NCBI GenBank assembly: GCA_048013815.1
Contig: CM106586.1
Location: 19,406,001-19,470,000 of the forward strand
Direction of reading: 5' to 3'
Length of the DNA: 64,000 bases
DNA from: Setoptus koraiensis
Lineage: Eukaryota > Arthropoda
The notes beneath the pieces are model-generated. The model did no database searches and had not been told where the DNA came from. It saw only the letters and a list, made by a program, of their open reading frames with translations. Shown piece after piece: positions 1 through 21,085 of this stretch. The first letter of the stretch is position 1, and the number at the start of each line of letters is the position of its first letter. Made by a program: the position numbers and the translations under genes.

Positions 1-68
1 AGCCATTTATCACTTTGTTACACTGTGTCTGGCCCGTCAAGCCAGTTTGTCTGTGTGGCTTGTATTGG

Positions 69-104
69 CAGTTTGTCACAGTGGCGACACACTGTGACAA
101 ACTG
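69..104. repeat. Perfect 15-bp inverted repeat with 6-nt loop
   Basis: Arms 69-83 (CAGTTTGTCACAGTG) and 90-104 are exact reverse complements separated by GCGACA. A related half (GCGACAAACTGTG) follows immediately. It could form a hairpin in RNA or a cruciform in DNA; function is unknown. Confidence 0.8.
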
Positions 105-293
105 TGCGACAAACTGTGTGGGCGAAAGAGCGACTTCCGGTCACGGCTTGCCATTGTTCGGGGGCGCAATCTACAATCTGGTGGGTGGCGCGATCGATTG
201 GCTGGCCTACTGAGGGCCACTGGAGGCGACACAGCTGACGCTGAAACTGACAATGAGCGGCTCGAAGCGCCACCCGAAGCGCAGCCCCAAAAC

Positions 294-377
294 AAAAATC
301 CAGCCTAAAATTCAGCCAAAAATCCGGCCAAAAATCCAGCCGAAAATCCGACCGAATGTACGACCGAATGTACGACC
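294..377. repeat. 12-bp tandem array, 7 units
   Basis: Seven units of the form AAAAATCCAGCC with divergence in the last two (GAATGTACGACC). The period is a multiple of three, so one plus-strand frame stays open through it. Confidence 0.85.
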
Positions 378-623
378 AAAAATGCGTGCCCTGAAATTGA
401 AAATGGGGCGCAGCCCCCTCGCGGCGCGCACCGGCAAGCGAGCGTCGTGCAGAAATAAATAGAGCGAAACATTTTGTTTTGGTGGCGCCCCCGCGCACCA
501 CGCTGCTCATTTGGCTCCCTCTATCATTGTCCATTATCGACCGTCTATTATCGACTGTCTATTATCGAGGCTCTATTATCGATTGTCCTTCATCGATTGT
601 CTATTTCATTATCGCCCCGCCAG

Positions 624-11074
<10,451 letters not shown>

Positions 11075-11125
11075 ATACAACACAAGACAAAGACAGTGAT
11101 GAGATGCGTCTAAAATATCATGCCA

Positions 11126-11131
11126 AATAAA
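11126..11131 (+). terminator. Polyadenylation signal of the wake homologue
   Basis: AATAAA lies 52 bp after the wake stop codon. Confidence 0.6.
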
Positions 11132-11156
11132 GATTATTTTCTCAACTATATCAGTA

Positions 11157-11585
11157 TCATCGAAATTGCCTTTCCCTCTCTCTGCTTGTGCGTGATCGTT
11201 GGGCCTTAATCTTTTCTCGATAATCCCATCGGCCAAACATTAATCTCTGACGAGTCCCAGTTGTGCGTTTACAGGAGATGCTACATTTTGGACAGGAATT
11301 GCTGCTATTTTGCAGATGGATCACCAAGCATTTTCGGCAGAATGAGTGCAAACACTCTGTGATAGTAGTGGCATCTATGAGACAACCACCGCATAGCTTG
11401 AATCCAATTAAATCATTGATTTGACTAACAAGATTTATGGTATGCCAGCCACGAGGTAGGGGTTTATCACTGGCGCTTTTGATACGTTTGGCAAGTTTGG
11501 CGGGTTTGGCAAATTTTGTGGACTTGGCAGATTTGGTGACCGATAGTTTGCGGCGTTTTGCAAATGTGCAGCTCCGACCGGCTTC
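11157..11585 (-). CDS. Polycomb-group (PCGF-type) RING finger protein, last exon or remnant
   Basis: The reverse strand encodes LCGGCLIDATTITECLHSFC followed by RKCLVIHL and SCPKC, a clear match to the N-terminal RING of the PCGF family (Psc, Bmi1, PCGF1/3), whose members partner RING1 in PRC1 to ubiquitinate H2A. It is preceded by a Lys/Ala-rich stretch (AKSTKFAKPAKLAKRIK) and followed by about 40 basic residues and a stop. No RAWUL domain follows. The frame is open from a stop at 11613-11615 but has no ATG before the RING, so an upstream exon is needed; an acceptor CAG ends at 11585-11587. The first canonical Cys of the family (CxxCGG) is Phe here, and the residue after CGG is Cys instead of Tyr, so a CxxC pair is restored three residues later. 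It may be a divergent short paralogue or a decaying copy. Confidence 0.55.
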   Translation of the reverse strand, partial: EAGRSCTFAKRRKLSVTKSAKSTKFAKPAKLAKRIKSASDKPLPRGWHTINLVSQINDLIGFKLCGGCLIDATTITECLHSFCRKCLVIHLQNSSNSCPKCSISCKRTTGTRQRLMFGRWDYREKIKAQRSRTSRERERQFR

Positions 11586-12090
11586 TGACGTTATTATACG
11601 ATTTATACGTTGTTATGCGATTTATACGGCGTCGATCGAAAATTACAGTGTATATACTATCGATTATCATTGGCTCGATGGGTTGTTGAATAAAATAAAA
11701 TAAGAGCAAAATAACTGACCACGTGAATGGCGCGAGTCGAAATGTAACAACATTTGAAATTATCATCAGCTGATGAGGCGAGAAAATGCGTGCGCGCTAT
11801 CGGTTTTTACATGCTGAAATCACATGGTTCATAATATCGGCCGCAACCATCTCATTGCCTTAATATCGTCTTGACTAGTCGATCCTTATCTCAACTGTCG
11901 TCGAGGACTTACACCTATATTTTAATTTATTATTTAATTTATTACATTGCCGCTAGAGAGATTCACAAGTCAGTAAAGTAATTGGATAGCGGAGCGAAAT
12001 TACAATAGCGATTGGAGGGACAGCCGAGTCACATCAAGTCACTGGGACCGATTATTGTTGCTGTCCGCATGTTATTGAGACATCTATTCA
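11586..12090. other. Intergenic region between the PCGF-like gene and DNAJC11
   Basis: This AT-rich region presumably holds a divergent promoter pair and the missing 5' exon of the PCGF-like gene. Candidate ATGs exist on the minus strand near 11673 and 11766, but no donor joining them to the RING exon could be fixed. Confidence 0.4.
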
Positions 12091-13523
12091 ATGTCAACCT
12101 TCGGAGATCAAAGCCGCTTCCAGCCACAAACAAACCAAGACTATTATGTCATATTAGGCGTCGATTTCAAGGCCAGTCACGAGACCATTGTATCAGCTTA
12201 TTACAATCTAGCGAAGAAATATCACCCCGACAAGCACAACCTGGATGAGGCCAAACGGAGGGAAGCTGAGATTATATTCAACAGAATCAAAGATGCATAC
12301 GACGGTAAGTTAATGTAACATATATATATATATATATGATATGCTCTGACAGCTCATAATTTACAATATACAGCTATCGATTTGTTGATAACGCATTCAT
12401 GTTGCTCTTGTCCAATCACATCAACAATACTTGCCTATTAACAGTGCTCAGTGATGCGCGCAAACGAGCCATTTACGATAATGTCGGCCCCGAGGGCCTC
12501 AAATTGGACGGCTGGAAGCTGGTTCCCAAACAAATGACTGCTCAAGATATTAGAGACGAGTACCAGCGGCTCACCCAAAACAAAAAAGACTCAAAGATGC
12601 TAATCATGGCCAGGCCAATAGCGCAATTCACAGTGTCCATAGATGCGTCGGATATATTCGCTCGGCACGATACCCTTCTATATGGAGAAAATGGAGAATT
12701 ATTAGATGATGATGAGGATGATGTGAGAATACTTAGGTTGCCAAATATAGAAATAAACTCAATGTCGGCCGCCATGTCGGTGGAACACAGCCTACAAGCC
12801 AATCACGCCATGAAGTTAAAGGGTGAGATTGATACTAAAAACGGCACTGGCGGAGGCTCCTTTTGCACCAATTACAAATATTCTTTCTCGCCAACAAGTT
12901 ATGTCGAAGTGGTATATGCAATTGGATTGGGTCCTGTATTCACATTGAGGGGCCACAGAAATTTCGGCAAAAAAACCTCTGTGTTAGGCAGTGTATTTAT
13001 CTACAACGCGGACCTGGCTTGTGGTTTTCGGACAGTAGTAACTCACAAAATTAAAGAGAATGTCATTGGAAAACTGGCCTACAAAGAGGGATTTGTTTCG
13101 TCGTTGACCACTTCATTAATATATATAAATGCTAGATTAAATAGCGAATTTGGTACATCGCTCAAATTGAGCACAAATAGAAATGCCATATCACTGGATC
13201 TCGGCTACAATCCAAACGCCTCAGATACACACCTGTCTATGACAGTGGCCCTTGTTTCAGAGGACGGCCTAGAAGTTGAGTACGGTGTTAGAACTAGAGT
13301 AACGGAACTTAGTACAATAGGAGCTGCCTTATCGTTTAGCGTCCCATCAGGAGTAACACTCAAAGTCAGCTATAATAGAGCAAATCAAGAGTTCAATTTT
13401 CCTATCTACTTGGCCGACGAATTAAGTACAGGGCCAATATTCTACGGAACTGTGATTCCTATTCTCACCTATAAACTATTTTGTAGATTTGTTAGACCTC
13501 CCACCCCCCAATCATATGAATAA
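12091..13523 (+). CDS. DNAJC11: DNAJC11-type J-domain protein, C-terminally short
   Basis: Two exons (12091-12304 and 12445-13523) joined at DAYD|VLSDARKRAIYD give 430 residues. Residues about 15-80 are a J domain with an intact HPD (KYHPDKHN). The body matches DNAJC11 (GPEGLKLDGW, MTAQDIRDEYQRL), ending in FYGTVIPILTYKLF. DNAJC11 is a mitochondrial protein associated with the MICOS/MIB cristae-organising assembly. Human DNAJC11 is about 559 residues and continues with a charged helix and the DUF3395 domain. Here translation stops about 15 residues after the last conserved block, and I found no later exon resembling DUF3395. A TA-dinucleotide run lies just after the donor in the intron. Confidence 0.9.
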
Positions 13524-15632
13524 CTATAGTTTCTAGCCTTAAGATGATACGTGCTCGTTCTTTTGTCAGATTGATTACTCTCATGATTTTTTTCGGAATC
13601 GAAGTTCGCCGAGGAGTTTGCCAAGCTGAACTTGGCCGAAGTGCAGATGAATTGGGCTAAGCCGACTGAACTTGGCCGATGCTAAACTTGGTAATTTGGC
13701 CTCTACAAGGCACTTCTCGTCAGATAAATCTTTAGAGTTCAATTCAGAGAATGGTGGACTTTTTTATTTCTGTTGATTTCACTGTTGATGAAGATGCATC
13801 ATTAGTGCCAGGAAAATCCCACTCGAACATAGTAATTTGGCTATGATCGCGACATGGACGAGGCCACGGACCCTTGAGATATTTCAAAACATTCTCTATG
13901 ATATACTCTCCATTCTTATGACCTTTCTTCTATGTCCTCCAATTTGGTGTCGCGGAGCGATCCCTCCCTCCGAGCGGGTTTTTTTCGTTGCGAGTGAGAT
14001 TTTTCGCTCAGATTGTGACTTATGGAACCCGTAAAGTTTTGATGAAAATGTCACATTAGATCAATCAATGAACACAAACCATCAATTAGTGTTTTCAATA
14101 CAAGATTCTTTGAATCAAACGATCTAATTTCACCTCTCTGTATCATATTTTCATTTGATTAGCATTTGATGAATCGTGAACGGATATCCACTGTGAAGAG
14201 GCCTTATGTTGGCCGGAAAAATTGAAAAAATGTCCAGCTCGTTTTGATGCAAGCACTCATCTTTCTGAAGTTAATTCTAGACCCATTAAGGATAATAACG
14301 AATTTTGAGCGCATTGCATGCGAACGAGTATTACGACAGCCGAGAAATTTGTCTAGTTTCGCGCCTAGTTTGTCTTTTTCAGCGCTGTTGGACAAGTGTT
14401 GTTCACGCAAAAAGGTCTCGCAAACTGTACATGAAAAGGGCTTTATAAGCGAGATTTTGCAAGCTTAAGAACCGTCAAGGTCTTCGGAAGAACAATCGAT
14501 TGTGAGTGGCCAGTTGAAACAAGCCGGATCCAATGGCTTTAGTTGAATTGTTTGTTTGTCTGGCGCTCTTGTTGCGACATGACATTTTAGCAATGCGACA
14601 TTTCATTCAAGGATTTGTTTGTCTGTTGATTTGATGAAAAAACACAAGTATGTTGTTGTTGTTGTTGTTGCATTCTCCACGTATAAAATAGAGTAGCGAG
14701 AGAAAGATAATGGATACAGTGGACCAGTGCAATTGAATCATTGGTCCGAGCTGGAAAGTATTTATTTGCAACTTGAAAATATGACCATACAACAATGATG
14801 TCATGTTGCAGTCTGGCTTGTATACTAAAAAGCCAGTTTGTTTGTCTGTCTATACGGTGGTTTTTCTGGCTGTTGGTTGGATCAAAACCGTAAGACAAGC
14901 CACAGTGATGTAATTCAACAGCAGGTATGCAGTCATGACTGACAATAATAGATTATCATAATAGTATTGTTGGCGGTAGCAGTAACAGGTTGTTATTACT
15001 AAACACTTGAAGAGCAGATGATTTGGTATGATCTCGCTGGCAGCAACGGTAGAGAAACCGTTTGTTGTAACGACAACAACAACGACAACAACAACGACAA
15101 CAACAACGACAACAACAAGTGTGTTTGTAGCGAGTCAAGGTGAGTTGTTCAGAAGAAACAAACGGACACAAACACGACTACTTGATTACAGCATCGGACA
15201 AGCGGCCCGATGCAAGTGGTCAGTTGATGTTTTGGAGTAGAATAAAGTTAGATCCATACACAAATACAAACAACGTTGTTATTATTGTTATCGTTATTGC
15301 CGGCTATTATTAGGATAGAGATCCAGTCAGTTGGCAACAAGTGCGACAGTCAAGGTTGTTACTTTGTTTGAATCTGGTGCCGTTGTTTGATCGCCACTGG
15401 CTGCTGTAGCTGACTGGCTGCTTTTCGGATTTTACCTGATTAGTGATTACTGAGAATATATAAAACACATAAAACATATTGGCAATTGTTTAATTGAGCG
15501 TTCACGGCTGGCCTGGCTCTGATGCCCTGTCACCCAGACCACCATTAATCCGCTAATGATACTATTCACTATTCATTGGCGCATTCCGTCGAGCGTGTAT
15601 GTTTTCCACAGTAGCAGTTAATTTCACTGCTT

Positions 15633-15664
15633 GGTGAGCTTGGTGAGCTTGGTGAGCTCGGTGG
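15633..15664. repeat. 10-bp tandem repeat (GGTGAGCTTG-type, 3-4 units)
   Basis: Units TTGGTGAGC repeat with a 10-bp period, the last diverged to CGGTGGG. Confidence 0.6.
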
Positions 15665-16176
15665 GTTTATATTTGCAATTTGCTGCATAATTGACTGGCG
15701 AGTTCACATGAATTACAGGTGAAAAACAGGTCAATTACTGCAGACAAGACGCAGGCGCAATTAGCCGTTGACTAAAATTGACATTGAACGATTAGTTACA
15801 GGTAACTTTGACCGTAACACACCGCAGCGGAAGCGCCCACTTCACTTAGTGACTGCACAACGCAATAGTCGCTAAATAAACTAGCTAGTGGCTAGACAGC
15901 AACAATGGTCGGCTTATGTTTATATTGAGACAAGTGTAAAGTTGTCACTGAAAAAGCGTGTCGTTTGTGTCGACTGCTACATACGATGATGATTATTCAA
16001 CTGCTGTCTACTGTCGCCTTGCCAACTAAACCAGCCAGTCGGTTGTTCCGCAAACCGACTGACTGGCTGCCCCCTTTCGCCCCTCGTTCACCTGTACACT
16101 CTTGTTCGGCTGTACTCGCGCACAGGTACATCTATTGTAATGGCCAACGGTTACGGGTAGATTCTCGGAAGTCGCC

Positions 16177-16196
16177 GCAACAGCAACAACAACAGC

Positions 16197-16257
<61 letters not shown>

Positions 16258-16280
16258 GCAACAGCAACAGCAACAGCAAC
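16177..16280. repeat. Non-coding CAA/CAG trinucleotide tract
   Basis: About 104 bp of CAA with CAG interruptions. It creates a plus-strand poly-Gln frame (15965-16453) that lacks any other protein-like feature, so it is treated as a microsatellite. Confidence 0.85.
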
Positions 16281-16849
16281 CTCTGTGTGCATTATATTTG
16301 GAACATTATACATGTAGTTGGCGGCGGCTGCCGTTAATGAAATTGCCGAATGACGGATGTGCAAGGGAGCATCGTTTGCTCACGAGCAATTACAGTCGCC
16401 AGTTGACACCAATTGATGAATCAATTAATTACCATTGTTTGTATTACAGCTAGCATGAGGTTGCGTCAGCTCATTAGGCAGCTCTGGCAAGACGTTACTT
16501 TTCGCACCTCCGTGCTAGGCCCGTAGATATGGCCCAGCCAGCCGATATGACGCCAATGGTAGCCGACGACGAGCAAACAACACACATTGTCCATACGCTG
16601 ATTGGCTGATCTCGGCAACTTGTCGGATTCTTGCGCAAGCCAACACAATTGTGTGTGTGTGTGTGTGTGTGTGACGACAACGGTTATTTAATGTTAGAGT
16701 GTAAAAAATGATAATGATAAAGCGCTATCCATCATTGAAGAGAATTCGTTCTTTGCTATCCGCCTCGATCATGCTGATTAGACCCTTAGAGCCTTGTCGT
16801 TGTTGGCCGGGCTTGTGTGCCGACGCTCGCTGGGCCATTGTTTTGTTGG

Positions 16850-16900
16850 GCTTCTGTCTCTCTATTTCTGGCGAGCGGCGAGAAATAGAGAGACAGAAGC
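16850..16900. repeat. Perfect 20-bp inverted repeat with 11-nt loop
   Basis: Arm 16850-16869 (GCTTCTGTCTCTCTATTTCT) is the exact reverse complement of 16881-16900, with loop GGCGAGCGGCG. A transcript would fold into a fully paired 20-bp stem. It is shorter than a usual microRNA precursor and perfectly paired, so its nature is open. Confidence 0.9.
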
Positions 16901-18075
16901 AACAAGCATCGCTCATTGTGCCCGCAAATAGAAAACAAGACCGATAAGCGATGTTGTTGGTCTTCTCAACAACAACCGTTTTCGAGCAGCAGCAACCCAA
17001 GTTTCGAAATTGCAATTTCGCTGACAAGCGCAAAATGCTGCTACCTGTTGGAAGAGACAACAGCAACAGCAACAACAATAGTAATAATAGCAATTTTTAC
17101 AATCACAGCTTTATCGGCTGGCCAACCAACTGTTGTTATAACTGTTGTTAATCAACCAATATTGCACACACCGTGCTGGCGCTGTTATTTGTGTCTTACC
17201 TGTTGTTTGTGTCTTGTATTTTTGCTGTCTCATGTCTGATGTCTTGTATGTCTGCTGTTTGCCTGGCCAATCTTTTGTTGTCTGCCAATTGTTGTTTATT
17301 TTGCCATTGGTACATGCACACTGTCGACTGTCGAGAAATTGTTGCTGTCTATTCACGTGTGAATTCAGTTTTTGCGTCTGGCACGAGCTAGACAACAGCG
17401 GGCCACATTAGACATTAGACATTAGACAACATTAGATCACGTTAGACGAAATTGGCTGATGAAAACAAAATTAGCCCAAATTAGCACCAGCCGGCTGTCT
17501 GCTGCTATCGCGGCGATAATTTGCGATAATTTGCGATCATTTGTAACGCATTATTTCAATTTTCACTTCATTTATTATTATTAGCTGTGAGTATCGGCTG
17601 CAACAAAATAGTTATCGATAGCTCGCGCTGGCTCTCGATTGGTGGCCCCTCGAACGAAATCGAAATGCAACGATTTGATTTAATTTGGCACGATTGCGTA
17701 ACCGAGCCCCCTGAGATGTGCAACGCGCTCGCCTGATGGGCAAACTTGATTTGGCGTGATGGCCATCACGCTAAATCAGTTTGCCGACTGCAGCCGGATC
17801 GAGTTTGCCGACTGCGGCCAGATCAGGTTTGCCGCTCTCAGCAAGGATCGCGCACCCCGGGTAGCCCACTTTTGCGCCAAATCGCAACAGAGCGCCCATC
17901 CGTCGGGCGGCTGTTGGCGGGACGGCGCAAAAGTTTGCGCTTCGTCGAAGGACAATCGCAAATTGTTTTGTTTTTTGTTTTTTTCATCGCGCAAACTCAA
18001 ATCGAAATTGCCCCCCGAATCGACACCTCGCTACAGATGGAGCGCGATTGCGACTCGAAATCGACACAATCATGG

Positions 18076-18094
18076 CCAAGATAAATTATCTTGG
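18076..18094. repeat. 19-bp perfect palindrome
   Basis: CCAAGATAA and TTATCTTGG flank a single A. The AGATAA halves are GATA-type sites in opposite orientation. Confidence 0.8.
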
Positions 18095-18390
18095 ATAATG
18101 GCGTGCAAAATCATTTGCTGCCATCAGCAACACAATCGCGCTATAAGATATGTAAAATGCGATTGGCGCTCCCACTCGCGACGGGATGAGAGACCGCGAT
18201 TGATAATAATAATAATGATTTTCCTTTTTAATATTATCATTTTATTTTATAATTTGTGTTTATAATGAGTGTGCGCTAAAATGTGATGTGAAAACAACTG
18301 ATGAAGTTGTTGAATTATTATTGCGCTCGCCAACAGTGCTCGAGTGGCTATTGTTAGACGTTGTTTTGGTTGTTGGCTGTGTGGTTGTTT

Positions 18391-18450
18391 TGGTTGTCGC
18401 TGTTGTTGTTTGGTTGTCGCTGTTGTTGTTTGGTTGTCGCTGTTGTTGTT
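18391..18450. repeat. 20-bp tandem repeat, 3 exact units
   Basis: The unit TGGTTGTCGCTGTTGTTGTT is repeated three times without change. Confidence 0.9.
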
Positions 18451-19030
18451 TTCGGTGTTTGCGGTGCCAGCGTGGGATCGGCAGGAGGCTTGAGCTGTTT
18501 CTGGGCTGCATTTTGTTCGGCTCTATCCGTTCGCTCGAATGACTGATGAGATGAACGAGCCGATCGAATGGGATTACCCACAATCGCTGGCTGAGCTCGC
18601 CACAAGTTGATGGAAGGCGATTGAAACTGGCGGGCGAAAATTTTCACCTTCGCCTTCTTCAATCAATTTCGCACCTTTCGACACGCCGTAATTCGCGCGC
18701 TCATGACGATTGCCGCTGGCAAACACTTGGCTTCTTTGTCGCTGTCGTTATTGTTTTCGCTGATGTCGTAGTTGTGGCTGTGGTTGTTGTTGTTGTCGCT
18801 GTTGTTGTTGTTGGCGCCGTTGCTGGTGCTGCTGCTGTAGGCGGTGGTCGCGCGCGAATGCTGCAGGACTCGCGAGCCACTAGACAGCAGTTGGCGTACC
18901 TCGTGGTGGTGCGTAACCAAGATGAAAATAATCACCAAGATATGCAAATACCCGCTGCGCGCATCCGATTGTTCTGTGGTGAGGACCTGTGTGGCTTTAG
19001 AGAAGAGAAGAGAAGAGTTTCCAAGAAGAT

Positions 19031-19042
19031 AAACAACAACAG

Positions 19043-19138
<96 letters not shown>

Positions 19139-19140
19139 CT
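19031..19140. repeat. AAC trinucleotide microsatellite
   Basis: About 110 bp of nearly pure (AAC)n, following a short AGAAG repeat. No coding context. Confidence 0.9.
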
Positions 19141-21085
19141 ACCTGTTCGTGGTATAATTGTGCGGCACACTCTGAGAGGAGTCTCAAGTGTCGTCGCTAG
19201 TTTTCGCCAGAGATTAATCGTTATCATTACAACTGTATAAACCAACCACCAATCAAGCACAAGCACTCACAACTAGATGGCAGCGAGTAGTCACAATTAA
19301 AATAATTGTCGGACCCACTGCTACCTGTTGGCTGTTGCCGGTCACAGCTTACCCACTGCTGACGCGGTGGCGAGTACGTGCTGTTGGCAGCCATTTAGAG
19401 TGTAATCTTAGAAAGTTAAAGTCAGTGTATAGTCAGGCGAGGAATGAGAGTGAAAGTTTTCTGATAATTTCACAAGAATCGAGCCGCGAATATTCGCAAG
19501 ATCGCAAGCTTTATCTAGTTGCGCGCGTGCGCATTTCTATTCTTGTCAAGCGAGTTTGTGGCACACTTTCTCCAAGATTCTGGCAGAAAAACTCTGGAAA
19601 GCCCAACTCTGCAAGCTCGCACAACAGCAACGACAACAGCAACGACAGCAACGACAGCAACGACAGCAACGACAGCAACGACAGCAACAACGACAACAAC
19701 GACAACAACGACAGCAACGACAGCAACAAGCTACCAATTTAGAAGTGACCACAGCGGCAACAACCGAGCAACTACAAGCACCGCCGAGCAATATCAACAA
19801 CAAACAACGGCCAAACGAGTGTACTAGACCGTTTAGTTTTCCACTCTCTTGTGCCGCTGATTTTCGCCGTTTTGCAAGCCAACGCTGCCGCCAAACCAAC
19901 AAATGCTAATATTGGCTATTTATAAAACACCATAACTATTGCAATAAAACTGGCCGCTATCTGCATGTGCAACATATCCACACATTGTGTGTCCAATGTC
20001 GAGCTTGTCTTGCTTGACAAGATCACAGCGAAACGAAAGCAATTGTCAGGTAACTGTTGCTACATCACCACCGGCTCGCATTAGACAAATTTAAACAAGA
20101 CAGGTGAGCCAATACATAGAGATAATATAATAGTGTAGTGAGGCAAATAATGCGCTGCATTGATACTGATCACGCTATAAGAGAGGCGAGTGAGAGACAG
20201 AGAGTTAAATTTAAATATCACACACGAACAGGCAAACAACGAGGCGACACCACGAGACAACAATGACGAGCTGAGATTGATCGGCCAAAAGTCGCGTACC
20301 TCGCGCCTGATCGCTTTAGTTAGCCTACACAAGTCGCCTTATTAATCACAACAATACGAATCAATAATAGTAACAATATAAACAAAGTGATTTTCATTCA
20401 CCAATACACACGCAATAGCATTACAATTGGGCCAACAGCATTATTGAACGCATGTGTCCCTTTTTTGGTCAGTTCAACATCTCACTCCCAACAAAATATC
20501 CAAAGAATTTAAAATATATGAGCACTTTGCTAACAGCTTAGCAACGCATGAAAATTAAATCGTAATCATCGCTTAATCAACGATACTAGTGACAATTGAT
20601 TGACCAAAATAATCATCCCAATACAACATTATTAATCAACGCACGATAGTTACAATAACATTGTCAATCACCATAACGCAATAATACACGACGACAATCA
20701 CCAACGATATCACACACAACTCATTACGTAACGACTCTCAACGAGCATCGCACCTATCGGCTGCTTCTTCTTCTTCTGTTATATTGCGCGATCGAGTTTA
20801 AACTCGATGTGGAAAAATGATGATTTGAAAAACGTTAACAAACAAACAATAACAATTGTGTCACACATATCAGGGCAACGCCTCAAATATTCTCGTTTCT
20901 CGTGGCACACACAACTTTTCTAGACGATCATCGACACCAACTATAAATACACCTCAACAAATTACATAACTAACCAATATCATTCTCAATCATTGACATT
21001 GACACCAATCGACGGTCAACATTGGCTCTCAGTGGCTTTCAACAATAGTATTACTAAATCAGGTGCCCCCTTCAATATCATCACC

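Larger units (their letters stand above)
1..623. other. Sequence upstream of the first recognised wake exon, probably intron
   Basis: No exon could be supported here. The stretch holds a 15-bp perfect inverted repeat (69-104), seven 12-bp units (294-377) and about five 14-bp ATTATCG-containing units (532-606) that run up to the first recognised splice acceptor at 622-623. Because the ankyrin exon at 624 begins in mid-codon, this is most simply read as intron of the wake homologue whose 5' exons lie outside the window. A plus-strand frame at 253-462 encodes K-I-Q-P repeats, but it has no identifiable splice sites and looks like a by-product of the 12-bp repeat. Confidence 0.5.
13524..21085. 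other. Gene-poor, repeat-rich intergenic region
   Basis: No gene could be supported in these 7.5 kb. The region holds CAA/CAG and TTG tracts (about 14652-14672, 15075-15118, 16177-16280, 19031-19140, 19621-19735), a TG run (about 16651-16672), 10- and 20-bp tandem arrays, a 20-bp perfect hairpin (16850-16900) and a 19-bp palindrome (18076-18094). A 62-codon open frame on the minus strand (13744-13929) may be an exon or remnant. Upstream exons or regulatory DNA of the elongase may lie near the right end. Confidence 0.6.

Noticed and set aside
253-462. Frame with K-I-Q-P repeats upstream of wake
   Set aside because: It follows from the 12-bp tandem repeat, whose length is a multiple of three; no splice signals link it to the gene.
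15965-16453. Plus-strand frame with about 50 consecutive-type glutamines
   Set aside because: Outside the CAA/CAG microsatellite the sequence shows no domain, signal or splice context.
18621-19187. Overlapping frames with poly-Asn, poly-Val, poly-Leu or poly-Cys
   Set aside because: All are generated by the AAC microsatellite at 19031-19140 and nearby GTT runs.
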